From NCBI GenBank assembly GCA_018699955.1, contig JABISG010000147.1, positions 1-64,000 on the forward strand: a stretch of DNA of 64,000 bases, written 5' to 3'. Origin of the DNA: Planctomycetaceae bacterium (GTDB lineage Bacteria; Planctomycetota; Planctomycetia; Planctomycetales; Planctomycetaceae). The notes under the pieces are model-generated. The model searched no databases and was not told where the DNA came from. It saw only the letters and a program-made list of their open reading frames with translations. The translations under genes and the position numbers were made by a program. This document shows positions 19,490 to 28,077 of the stretch, piece after piece (position 1 is the stretch's first letter; every line of letters begins with the position of its first letter).

Positions 19490-20458
19490 ATGATGAATCC
19501 ATCTGTCGCCTTGCTTGTTCTTGTCGCTGTTTCACTGACTCCTATCACCGTCATCGCGCAAGCCCCGACGACGCTCAAGGGCAATCCGTTGTTTGGGGCG
19601 ATTGACTTTCACGTGCATTCGGGGCCGGACAGTTTTACGCGGTCGATTACCGATTTGGAAATCGCTCGAATCGCCCGGCAGCGGAAGATGGGCGCGCTGG
19701 TGATGAAGAATCACTTCACGATGACGGCCGACAGGGCCTGGTTGGCCGAACGTGCGACCGGGCAGCGCTGTTACGGCGGCATTGTACTCAACCGTGCTGT
19801 TGGTGGGTTGAATGTTGAAGCGGTCGCGCGCATGGTGACGTTCACCGGCGAGCGGGGCAAGGTGGTTTGGCTGCCGACGTTCGATGCGGAGAATCACGTC
19901 CGCCATTTCAAAGACGATCGCCCGTCGGTGCCGGTTGTTCGCAACGGAAAACCGGTGGCGGAGTTGGCCGACATCTTGCAACTCATCGCCAAACACGATC
20001 TCGTGTTGCAGACGGGCCACTCCTCGGCAACCGAATGCCTGATCCTGATTCGAGCCGCCCGGAAAGCGGGCGTGAAGAAGATCGTCGTCACCCATGCAAT
20101 GGCCGATCCGATTGGTATGACCGTCGCGCAGATGAAGACGGCCGCCAAACTTGGCGCAAAAATGGAATGCGTGTGGATGACGAATCTCGCCGGCCCGAAA
20201 GCACATCTGCCCAGTATGCGGCATTGGCGAAAAGTGACGGTCGAGGATTACGCGAAAGCGATGCGAGCGGTCGGCCCGGAGCATTTTGTACTCGGTTCCG
20301 ATCTGGGCCAGTTCCTGAATCCCATTCCCACCGACGGCATGCGCGCGTTCTTAGTTCAACTTCGCGAAGCCGGCTTCAGCGATGCGGAAATCTCGCTAAT
20401 GGCCCGCAAGACCCCCGCTGCCTTGTTGGGAATGCAGCAGGATAAGAAACCGAAATAG
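19490..20458 (+). CDS. DUF6282 family amidohydrolase-like protein
   Basis: A 322-residue exported protein. The signal peptide ends near residue 24 (VIAQA). The DFHVHSGPD motif (His41, His43) is the metal-binding opening of a PHP/amidohydrolase-like barrel, and later LQTGHSS, IVVTHAM and LGSDLGQ supply further His and Asp ligands. This matches DUF6282 proteins, predicted metal-dependent hydrolases of unknown substrate. A second ATG lies three bases after the first. It ends 15 bases before the convergent gene at 20474. Confidence 0.82.
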   Translation: MMNPSVALLVLVAVSLTPITVIAQAPTTLKGNPLFGAIDFHVHSGPDSFTRSITDLEIARIARQRKMGALVMKNHFTMTADRAWLAERATGQRCYGGIVLNRAVGGLNVEAVARMVTFTGERGKVVWLPTFDAENHVRHFKDDRPSVPVVRNGKPVAELADILQLIAKHDLVLQTGHSSATECLILIRAARKAGVKKIVVTHAMADPIGMTVAQMKTAAKLGAKMECVWMTNLAGPKAHLPSMRHWRKVTVEDYAKAMRAVGPEHFVLGSDLGQFLNPIPTDGMRAFLVQLREAGFSDAEISLMARKTPAALLGMQQDKKPK

Positions 20459-20473
20459 TCCAGCGCTGGTTGG

Positions 20474-21637
20474 TTACTCGACCGTCATTGCGTCTTGCAA
20501 CAGTCGAACCACTGACGCGAATCGCTGCTCGGGGGCGTCGGCCCGTTTCGGGTCGGGCTTGGGGACAGCGGCTCCGGCTTGCAGGATAAGTGCACACTGA
20601 GTCTTGCCGAATGTCACAGTAAAGACGTGCGGATTCGCGCCGATGGGTTTGCCCAACCGTCTTGGAATCGTCAGCAGGTTGTGCTTGCTGAAGCCGCTTG
20701 CCAATTCCTGGAGTTGCTTCTTCGTGAGTTGTCCCTTCTGCTCGACGTCACGCACGTTCTTATTGAGAAACGGTTGTTTGGTCCACGCGCCGTTTGGCTC
20801 GATGACGAAAATGTGACCGCTTTCACCGGCGAATCCCGACTGCGAGTCACGCAGCACGACTGCGTGCTTGAACATGCCCTCGGAATTTAAGTACGCGTTC
20901 TTTCCACCTGACTTCTTTGTTCCCGCATGGCCGGCCGCATTCAGCGATGTCACATCGACGATCCACCGTTGACGGATTTCGATGCCGCGCCTCACGTTCA
21001 GTCGGCCGGTGACAATGACGTTCTGGTCGCTCAATTTGTCGGTCAGTTTGCGAAGATCGGCGCGCTTACCGAAATCGAGTTCCCAGGTGACGCCGCGAGC
21101 GGTGATGGTGGTGCCGGTCGTCTCGCCACCAATTGCGAGGATTCCGGTTTTCAGCAAACCTTTGACCTCGACCTGAATGTATTGTTCGGCTGATCGGATC
21201 GGTCCCGCCCCTTTGCCGCGACCGGTTCGCGACTTCACATTTGACCGCAACGCGAAAATGTAGACGTGTGGTCGCAGGTCTTTGGTGCGTCCGCGTGTGT
21301 AGTTGAAAATGATTTGTTCTGGGTAGGATTCGAGAACTTCGTACGTCAACTTGTCCTGCCCGGAGCCGCGCCATGCAAACACGAGAGCCGTCTGATGCGT
21401 GAAATCGACCTGCTTCGACAGCAGTACCACATCGGCGGCCGCGAAATACTTGGCTGCATCCTTCTCGTTGCGAATGACCAACGGTTTATTGTGGCTGGAA
21501 TTCTTATACACGTTGGCCTTTGGGCGCACGTTGGTGATGCGCTTGATTGCAGGGAATTCCAAAATCGGATTGGCGGACGCGATGGCAGTCGGCAAAAGCA
21601 ACCCAACCAGCAAACCTGCGATACAGCGTCTTAACAT
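20474..21637 (-). CDS. secreted protein of unknown function
   Basis: A 387-residue exported protein with a signal peptide (residues 1-22, cleavage near IASA). GGAGAAG lies before the ATG. The central part repeats beta-strand-like segments; one stretch (KLSDQNVIVTGRLNVRRGIE) resembles an OB-fold strand pair. No catalytic motif or named family was recognised. It is transcribed alone and convergent with the DUF6282 gene. Confidence 0.6.
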   Translation of the reverse strand: MLRRCIAGLLVGLLLPTAIASANPILEFPAIKRITNVRPKANVYKNSSHNKPLVIRNEKDAAKYFAAADVVLLSKQVDFTHQTALVFAWRGSGQDKLTYEVLESYPEQIIFNYTRGRTKDLRPHVYIFALRSNVKSRTGRGKGAGPIRSAEQYIQVEVKGLLKTGILAIGGETTGTTITARGVTWELDFGKRADLRKLTDKLSDQNVIVTGRLNVRRGIEIRQRWIVDVTSLNAAGHAGTKKSGGKNAYLNSEGMFKHAVVLRDSQSGFAGESGHIFVIEPNGAWTKQPFLNKNVRDVEQKGQLTKKQLQELASGFSKHNLLTIPRRLGKPIGANPHVFTVTFGKTQCALILQAGAAVPKPDPKRADAPEQRFASVVRLLQDAMTVE

Positions 21638-21760
21638 CGTTCTTCTCCGTTTGTTGTGGGCAAACTAACGACGGTTAGACGCAGATGCAGCGAGAAAGTT
21701 CCGGCGGTTTCGCAAGATAAATTCTGTGCGAATTGGCTTGAGGAAGTGGCAAATATTGCC

Positions 21761-21800
21761 GCTGGGTCCCGCGGGACCCAGCCCGCGGGCTTTGTGACGC
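21761..21800 (+). repeat. hairpin repeat with GGGCTTTGTGA tail (copy 2)
   Basis: Contains a palindrome GCTGGGTCCC/GGGACCCAGC-type stem and a second CCCGCGGG/CCCGCGGG pairing, followed by GGGCTTTGTGACGC. The tail is one base off the GGGCTTTGAGATG tail of copies at 11601 and 23320. It lies just downstream of the tctA stop. Confidence 0.6.
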
Positions 21801-21812
21801 GGCATTAGAGCG

Positions 21813-23300
21813 TTAAGAAACGGCGCGTGATCGCCATCGCTTCCAGAGTGGCCAGACGAGTAATACGACCGCGATGAAAAAGAAGACGTACGGTAGCCAT
21901 TCACCTTCGGTGATCGACGGCAAGCGGCCGCCGTGTGTCATCAGTCCTTTCGCCAGATTGTATTCCGCCTGCGATTCGAGCACGAAACCGATGACGAACG
22001 GTGCTAACGGGATGCGCCCTTTCTCCATCGCGAAGCCGACCAGACCGAACGCCAGCATGACCCAGACGTCGAACATCCGATTCGACAACGCATACGAGCC
22101 GACGACGCAGAACACCAGGATAATCGGTATGAGGTAGGTTCGCGGCACATCGACCAACCGTGCCAATTGACCGACGCCGGCCACCATGAACAGAAACATG
22201 AAACAGTTGGCGACGAAGAACGTGGCCATGATGGTGTAGACGATGTGTGGATCGTTCTGGAACAGCAGCGGCCCTGGTTGCAACCCGTGAATGACCAGCG
22301 CACCGAGCAGAATCGCGTCGATCACGCTACCGGGAATTCCCAAGGCAATCAGTGGAATGAGCGCCCCGCCAATGGTTGCGTTGTTGGCTGCTTCGGAACT
22401 GACCACACCCTCTTCAGCGCCGTGGCCAAACTTCTCCGGATGGGCCGAGAAGTTCTTTGCCGCCGAATACGCCATTGCCGATCCGATGTTGGCACCAATT
22501 CCCGGCAGGATACCGACCCACGTGCCAATGAGCGAGGACCGCAACAGGTTGACGGCTTGCCGTTTCCAGTCGGCGAGACTCATTAGCATTCCGCGGCGCG
22601 ACATGCGAACGACCGTTCCTTCCTGTTCGATCTCAATGATGTCGCGAATGATCTGATTGACGGCGAACATGCCGATCAGCACGGGAAGCAGTTTGAAACC
22701 GTCACTCAGTTCGGTGAAACCAAATGTGAGCCGCAGTTCGCCCGTCGATGGTGAAAGCCCCGGCATCGCCAGCAGAATTCCCAGAAACCCGGAGAACATG
22801 CCCTTCGTAATCGATCGTCCGGAAACCGAGGCCATCAGCACCATCGCCATCAGGATCAGCGAGAAGTACTCGTACGGTCCCAGCAGTTCAATAGACCACC
22901 TCGCAATTGGCCGCGACAGTCCCACCAGAAAGAACCACGAGATCAGGCCGCCCACAAACGACGCGCAAATCCCCAATCCCAATGCACGACCGGGACGGCC
23001 TTGTTGTGCCAGCGGATAGCCGTCAAGCGTCGTCATGATGGAGGCGGGCGTGCCGGGAATTCGCAACAGGGTCGCCGTAATCAGTCCACCGCTGATCGAG
23101 CCGACATACATCGAAACCAGCAACACCATCGCATCGCTGCCGCCCATCGCGAACGTCAACGGCAAGGTGACGGCGATCAGCATCGCGCCGGTCAAGCCGG
23201 GAATCGCCCCCACCGTAATGCCCAGCGCAGTGCCAAGCATCATCAGACAGAACGGTCTGACGGAAAACAGCGATTCAAAAGCAGAGAGCAGTCCGTCCAT
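21813..23300 (-). CDS. tctA: tripartite tricarboxylate transporter large permease TctA
   Basis: A 495-residue inner-membrane permease with about eleven or twelve helices. The two hallmark repeats of TctA are present: GAIPGLTGAMLIAVTLPLTF with RIPGTPASIMTT in the first half, and GILPGIGANIGSAMAYSAAK with GGALIPLIALGIPGS in the second. It imports carboxylates such as citrate with a binding protein and a small membrane subunit. The gene lies 64 bases downstream of the fused binding protein/TctB gene, with a repeat hairpin in the gap, and should be cotranscribed with it. Confidence 0.93.
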   Translation of the reverse strand: MDGLLSAFESLFSVRPFCLMMLGTALGITVGAIPGLTGAMLIAVTLPLTFAMGGSDAMVLLVSMYVGSISGGLITATLLRIPGTPASIMTTLDGYPLAQQGRPGRALGLGICASFVGGLISWFFLVGLSRPIARWSIELLGPYEYFSLILMAMVLMASVSGRSITKGMFSGFLGILLAMPGLSPSTGELRLTFGFTELSDGFKLLPVLIGMFAVNQIIRDIIEIEQEGTVVRMSRRGMLMSLADWKRQAVNLLRSSLIGTWVGILPGIGANIGSAMAYSAAKNFSAHPEKFGHGAEEGVVSSEAANNATIGGALIPLIALGIPGSVIDAILLGALVIHGLQPGPLLFQNDPHIVYTIMATFFVANCFMFLFMVAGVGQLARLVDVPRTYLIPIILVFCVVGSYALSNRMFDVWVMLAFGLVGFAMEKGRIPLAPFVIGFVLESQAEYNLAKGLMTHGGRLPSITEGEWLPYVFFFIAVVLLVWPLWKRWRSRAVS

Positions 23301-23319
23301 CGAAATCCACTGTTAACAA

Positions 23320-23355
23320 CATCTCAAAGCCCACGGGCCGCGCCCCGTGGGATGC
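23320..23355 (-). repeat. hairpin repeat with conserved GGGCTTTGAGATG tail (copy 3)
   Basis: On the minus strand: hairpin CCCACGGG/CCCGTGGG around GCGCGG, then GGGCTTTGAGATG. The tail is identical to the copy at 11601-11634 while the stem sequence differs with pairing kept. It sits between the two transporter genes. Confidence 0.75.
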
Positions 23356-23364
23356 AAAAACACT

Positions 23365-24735
23365 TCACGGAAGATCAATCTCAAACAGCCGCGTCATCAC
23401 AAAATGCAATCCGAACGCCATCGACTGCGCGACAGCCAACACCCATGGCAGCCCGCGCGGCTTGAATCGCATCAGCGTCGCGCCGACGGCCAATACATAC
23501 ACAATCGTGGCAATGCGAAAGTCGATCGCGGCGGCGCTCATCGCCAACACATATAAGAATGTCAGTCCCAAACAAATGCCCGCCAGACCGTTGCGGGGTG
23601 TCGTTTTCTTTGATTGTAGCGACATCGATGCCGCGCCGGTGTTTTGCATGCGAACCCGCCAATCCTGCAGCAGGACCAATCCCCCCAGCAGCGCGACCGC
23701 CGTGATGATGACGGCTACAAAATTGGGTAGCTTAACCGGCGGCGGTGGCGTGATGTCGGCATAGCGGGCCGACGATTCTTCCAGGTGTCGCCTCAGCGCC
23801 TCGCCACGCAGAAAGATCGGCTCACATTGAATCTCCGCCATCTTCCGTTGAACGTATTCGGTCTGCATCGCTTTCTCGAAGACGTCGGACAGCAACGCGA
23901 CGCGTTCCGGCGGAGTTCCTTTCGGAAACCACCAGTAGAAAACATTCTTGCCGATGATCGGCTTTCCCGCCGCCGTGCGTGCGGCGGGAACATCGGGTGC
24001 CCCCGGGTGCGGTTCTTTCCCAAGAAACGCCAGCCCGCGGAGGTCGCCGAACTCCCCATATCGGAAGCGGGAGAATTCCTCGATGGAGAATCCGGTGACG
24101 TCGATATGGCCGCCTTGAAGATCGCCGTATCGATCCGCACCACCTCCCACCTGCGAGAATTGAAACTCTGCGCCCGGCCAACCGTCTTGCAGTTGCAAGC
24201 CGGCATAGTGAGTCAACGCGCCGAGGTTCGCGCCGAAATTGATCTCATTTGGTTTCTCGCGTGCCGCCCGCATCAGTTCTTCGAGCGTTTTGTACGGCGA
24301 GTCTTCTCGGACGGCAATCACCAGACCGACTTCACCGGTTCCGGCAATCGGCTCAAACGCCTGTGGGCCGTACTCAACCGTTCCGGAGAGTTGGGCCGTG
24401 AAAATCGCATCGTGCAGCACCAGCATCGTGTAACCATCGGGCCGGGCGTTCTTCACCCGCCGACTGCCGATAGTCGCCCCGGCACCGCCGACATTGATGA
24501 TCGCCAACGGTTGCTTCAGCAACCCCTCGTCGGCAATTGCCTGCTTCATAATCCGGGCGAACGTATCGGTGCCGCCGCCCGCACCGAACGGCACGACCAG
24601 CTTGATCGGCCGATTGGGATACGCCGTTCCCGCCCCGGAATCGGAAAGCGTCAGCAACAGCCCAAGTGGCAGCAGGACCGCGTTCAACAAAATGGCTAAC
24701 GTCAGGCGGAGGATACCGTCGTCCTTTGGAAGCAA
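23365..24735 (-). CDS. fused TctC-like binding protein and TctB-like membrane subunit
   Basis: A 456-residue fusion. Residues about 10-33 are a signal or anchor helix. Residues about 40-335 are a Bug/TctC-type periplasmic binding protein with YPNRPIKLVVPFGAGGGTD at the start and NVGGAGATIGSRRV, ARPDGYTMLV and the KGTPPERVALL region. Residues 337-456 add four hydrophobic segments like TctB. Separate TctB and TctC genes are the usual form, so this joins the two partners of TctA. No ATG suits: the start is TTG at 24735, with an in-frame stop upstream. Substrate is probably a carboxylate. Confidence 0.8.
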   Translation of the reverse strand: MLPKDDGILRLTLAILLNAVLLPLGLLLTLSDSGAGTAYPNRPIKLVVPFGAGGGTDTFARIMKQAIADEGLLKQPLAIINVGGAGATIGSRRVKNARPDGYTMLVLHDAIFTAQLSGTVEYGPQAFEPIAGTGEVGLVIAVREDSPYKTLEELMRAAREKPNEINFGANLGALTHYAGLQLQDGWPGAEFQFSQVGGGADRYGDLQGGHIDVTGFSIEEFSRFRYGEFGDLRGLAFLGKEPHPGAPDVPAARTAAGKPIIGKNVFYWWFPKGTPPERVALLSDVFEKAMQTEYVQRKMAEIQCEPIFLRGEALRRHLEESSARYADITPPPPVKLPNFVAVIITAVALLGGLVLLQDWRVRMQNTGAASMSLQSKKTTPRNGLAGICLGLTFLYVLAMSAAAIDFRIATIVYVLAVGATLMRFKPRGLPWVLAVAQSMAFGLHFVMTRLFEIDLP

Positions 24736-24920
24736 AACACCGCGTGCGAATTGAGGGCGTTTACTCTATCCGAACCGTTGGAGCGATGCAAAACCACGGA
24801 GCGACCGTTGGAGTGCAGCACGTCATTTTTTGAGTTCCGGTTTGTATCCCGGTGAATCGCTCGGTATCTTTACGGGCGTCTGCTCAGGCTCGTTTCGTAA
24901 CCGACGACGAGGAAACTGCG

Positions 24921-26159
24921 ATGCCGATTTTTCTCCATTCCAAGTGTCGTTTTCTTCATGCGAGTTTCGCTGCGGCGCTGTTTGTGGTTGCGCTGATTTC
25001 GGGTTGCGGCAACGACCCGACCGCCGAAGGGCAAGCAGTTAACAACAGCGCCGATTCATCAACTGCGCTCACGCCGGAGCCGACTGGAAACGATCTTGTT
25101 CCGCAGACTTCCGAAGACCCGCCGATCCCGCCGCAGGACGGTACGCGGTTGGGGACCACCGAATCGCAGCAGGCCGTCGCGGAGACTGTAACGCCAGGAC
25201 CCGTTGAGCCGAAAACAACTGAACCGGCAGTAAACGACGTTCGGCCGACGGCCGACACACCTGCCACCAAAAGTCCGATTGTGGGCGCATCGGAGGAAGT
25301 CGAAGATCCGCCGAAGGTATCGCGTCCGGTAACGCCGAAAGACGAAGTCTACACTGCCATCGACGATGCGATTCGCCGACTGCAGGTGAAAGACTACCCC
25401 GGATTCATCAAGTACTACCTGCAGGTAGATGTGATCCGCGAACTTCGGAGCAAGAGTGCGATGAGCGGATTTCTGTCTCGAATCAAGCAAGATCCCGCAT
25501 CGTTCAATCGGGTGACCGAGTTGCTCAAAAGGGCGCGCAAGGCAACTCCGGAATTCAATGACACATTTACCGAGGTGACATTACGAATTATCGAAAAACC
25601 AGTCGATGGCAAACCGGCTGCCGTGGCGAGCGAGGGGACGGCACCGAAAACAACCAATGTCAAACTGGCGGGGTTTGGATCGGATTTGGACGTCGCCATT
25701 GGCAAGGCGGTGGCCGCGTTGGAAAAAGGCGACGTCGAGTTGTTTGTGACCAACATGTTTCCCGCCGGCGAACTGCGGCATCCAGATGCGAAGAAACGCC
25801 GGGCTTTAGTTGTCGGCCGCATGAAAGCAAACCCGGCTCCGGTGCAGCAGATGATTGCTGATCTGAAGGCGATCAAAGGGAAGACTCCAACAATGGAAGC
25901 CAAGGGCAGCGTCGCCTCGTTTCAGTTGGAAGGAGGGATGATTGTCAACGGCCAGTATAAAGTGAAGCTCCCGACGCGGACGTTCAAATTGCAGAAGGCG
26001 GAAAACTCGTGGCGGCTGTACGACCGCACCACGGCAATCCGTAAGGAAGTGGCAATGCAGGTGACGCTTCCCTTGCCAAAGTTCACGCCGCAAGGTGGCA
26101 AATTCGTCAAGCTCGAAAAAATTGGAGACAGTTGGCGAATACTGATGCTGAATTTTTGA
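24921..26159 (+). CDS. lipoprotein with two repeated helical domains
   Basis: A 412-residue lipoprotein. The lipobox LISGC puts the lipidated Cys at residue 29. Residues about 30-130 are a Pro/Thr/Glu-rich linker. Two related domains follow, each with a DxAIxxA/LxxxD helix, a phenylalanine-rich segment and a run of the type R..MKANPA..QQMIADLKAIKGKTP; the first is near 148-240, the second near 275-400. The duplication is seen by eye. No family name is known to me. GAGGA precedes the ATG. The DUF1559 gene begins 72 bases after the stop. Confidence 0.65.
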   Translation: MPIFLHSKCRFLHASFAAALFVVALISGCGNDPTAEGQAVNNSADSSTALTPEPTGNDLVPQTSEDPPIPPQDGTRLGTTESQQAVAETVTPGPVEPKTTEPAVNDVRPTADTPATKSPIVGASEEVEDPPKVSRPVTPKDEVYTAIDDAIRRLQVKDYPGFIKYYLQVDVIRELRSKSAMSGFLSRIKQDPASFNRVTELLKRARKATPEFNDTFTEVTLRIIEKPVDGKPAAVASEGTAPKTTNVKLAGFGSDLDVAIGKAVAALEKGDVELFVTNMFPAGELRHPDAKKRRALVVGRMKANPAPVQQMIADLKAIKGKTPTMEAKGSVASFQLEGGMIVNGQYKVKLPTRTFKLQKAENSWRLYDRTTAIRKEVAMQVTLPLPKFTPQGGKFVKLEKIGDSWRILMLNF

Positions 26160-26231
26160 GAAGCGTTAATTGGCTGATGGCGGCGATTAATATTGCTATC
26201 TTTCGCACAGACGATTCATTTGGAGTCCGTA

Positions 26232-27119
26232 ATGAGCAGAATCAAACGGCAAACGACACGCGGCTTCACGTTGCTTGAACTGCTGGTCGTCATATCGATA
26301 ATTGCCATTGTGATGGCGATCGCGCTTCCCTCGGTCCAACAGGCGCGGCAGGACGCGCGAGCGACGGGCTGCAAGAACAACCTGAAGCGGATGGCCATTG
26401 CGATGCACAACTACCACGACGTGCACAACACTTTTCCTCCCGCTTGGACGAATCACCACGCCAAAGCGGGCGCGGAAGTTCGCTTTGGTTGGACGGCATT
26501 TGTGCTCCCCTACTTGGATCAGGGGCCACTCTACAACCGGTTGGATTTCCAGGCGCAGAATCCACCGGTCAATAAGTTATTCCAGACAAGACTCACGGCG
26601 TATCGCTGCCCGGCCGATACGACGCCTCACATCAACGCGCTGCGCGGCAACTATGGCACGTCGAACTATTCCGCCAACTATGGACCGGTTGCCCCGCCGC
26701 GCTGGCTGCCGGGACGCATGAGCGCAGGCTGGCCCGGTCAAGCCGATACGCCGGTCAAGACCGATGGCGTCATGTGTCTGAACAGCCGCATCAGCATCCG
26801 CTACTTCACCGATGGGACGTCGAATACGTTTATGGTCGGCGAGCGATCGGTCACCAGCGGAGCTGGCATTTGGGTTGGAGTGGGCGGCAATGAATTCGAG
26901 AACGACCAGGTGACCGACTGCAGCGCCGGCAACGAAATCAATTCCGGGTTCGCCGCCTTCTCCAGTCGGCACTTCGGCGGCGCCAATTTCGCGATTGCGG
27001 ACGGGTCGGTACGCTTCATCAGCGAGAAGATCGACTCTCGCGCCGGCATGGGTGGAAAAATGGGCACGTATCAGAAACTCAGCAACCGCTCCGACGGGCA
27101 GGTGTTCGGCGGATTCTGA
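26232..27119 (+). CDS. DUF1559 pilin-like protein (prepilin N-terminus)
   Basis: A 295-residue protein of the planctomycete DUF1559 group. A type IV prepilin leader is followed by GFTLLELLVVISIIAIV (Glu16 at the fifth position after the Gly), then GCKNNLKRMAIAMHNYHD. The C-terminal half has the usual FSSRHFGGANFAIADGSVRFI ending. These proteins are highly amplified in planctomycetes and may be assembled by a type II secretion/type IV pilus-like system. Start chosen at 26232 with GGAG upstream, matching the leader peptide. Confidence 0.92.
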   Translation: MSRIKRQTTRGFTLLELLVVISIIAIVMAIALPSVQQARQDARATGCKNNLKRMAIAMHNYHDVHNTFPPAWTNHHAKAGAEVRFGWTAFVLPYLDQGPLYNRLDFQAQNPPVNKLFQTRLTAYRCPADTTPHINALRGNYGTSNYSANYGPVAPPRWLPGRMSAGWPGQADTPVKTDGVMCLNSRISIRYFTDGTSNTFMVGERSVTSGAGIWVGVGGNEFENDQVTDCSAGNEINSGFAAFSSRHFGGANFAIADGSVRFISEKIDSRAGMGGKMGTYQKLSNRSDGQVFGGF

Positions 27120-27126
27120 ATCTGGT

Positions 27127-27816
27127 CTATTTCTGCCTTCGGCACAACTGCCACGATTTCGCGGCAATTGGGACGGCTGCAGCGAGGGCGCCCCACAGGG
27201 TGATCGGTGGCAGTCCCCAATGCCACTTCTCTGGCGTCATCCAACCTTTCAGCCCGAATGCGACCATGTGTGCAATGACAAGGCCGAGACACAAATATCC
27301 GACGCGTTGTGTCCTCTTCCAACGAATCCCGCCAAGGGCCTTGGGCATCGTCGGCAATGTTGTGATGGCCGGAACGACCAGCGCCCACAACGCGACCACT
27401 CCAACCGCCAACCCCAAACCGCCGGTGAAGTTCAGCCGCCCATCCGGTCCGTAGAATTTGGCATAATAGGCTGGGGTGAGCAGACACATCGAGCAGAGGG
27501 CATGGATTGCTGCCAATGACAAACCCATCAGACCACAGAACTTAATCACCACCAGTTTCGTCTGCGGGTCTTCGTTGTGCCAGCGAATGACACGCCCGAC
27601 GAGATAAGAACACGCCACGAAGGCAACAGCAGCCAACGACATGGCTTTATTCAGAATGAAGAGCGGGAATTGAGTCCACGAAACATCCCCTGCAATATGA
27701 TATCGCAAAATCGCATAGGCCAGCGCGGTTCCAAAGATGACCCCAAACCACTTTGTTGTGACCGATCGCCACAGTCGCCCCTCTGGCGACTGAGATGTAT
27801 CGTCTTCAAGGTTCAT
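27127..27816 (-). CDS. ferric reductase-like transmembrane protein (heme b type)
   Basis: A 229-residue inner-membrane protein with about six helices. The WTQFPLFILNKAMSL, SLAAIHALCSM and RTQRVGYLCLGLVIAHMV segments carry the His residues expected for heme b in the ferric reductase/MsrQ-like family. A soluble flavin domain is absent, so an electron partner would be needed. It ends seven bases from the DUF1559 stop on the other strand, with no hairpin between. Confidence 0.7.
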   Translation of the reverse strand: MNLEDDTSQSPEGRLWRSVTTKWFGVIFGTALAYAILRYHIAGDVSWTQFPLFILNKAMSLAAVAFVACSYLVGRVIRWHNEDPQTKLVVIKFCGLMGLSLAAIHALCSMCLLTPAYYAKFYGPDGRLNFTGGLGLAVGVVALWALVVPAITTLPTMPKALGGIRWKRTQRVGYLCLGLVIAHMVAFGLKGWMTPEKWHWGLPPITLWGALAAAVPIAAKSWQLCRRQK

Positions 27817-28077
27817 CTATTTCAAGTTCCGGAGAAGGGGCAATTGGGAGCCGTTAAAGGGCAGGCAAAACACCGAGCAAGAGCGAGATCATTGAACTTC
27901 CTTCGGCGTTATCGTCTCATGGAGTGATAGTACCGCGATGATCATGGCATCGCAAAGAAGACGCCTCGGTTGTGAGTGCGGTCGGATTGCGTGTCGCTTT
28001 GCCGTTCGTCCCTCCCGCACTCAAGTGTTACGGACTCCGACCAGCACCATCACCAATTTGATAACTGGATTTCAAGA

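Noticed and set aside
23785-24699. 304-codon plus-strand frame over the TctC-TctB gene
   Set aside because: Antisense to the binding-protein domain with no recognised motif, so a compositional shadow.
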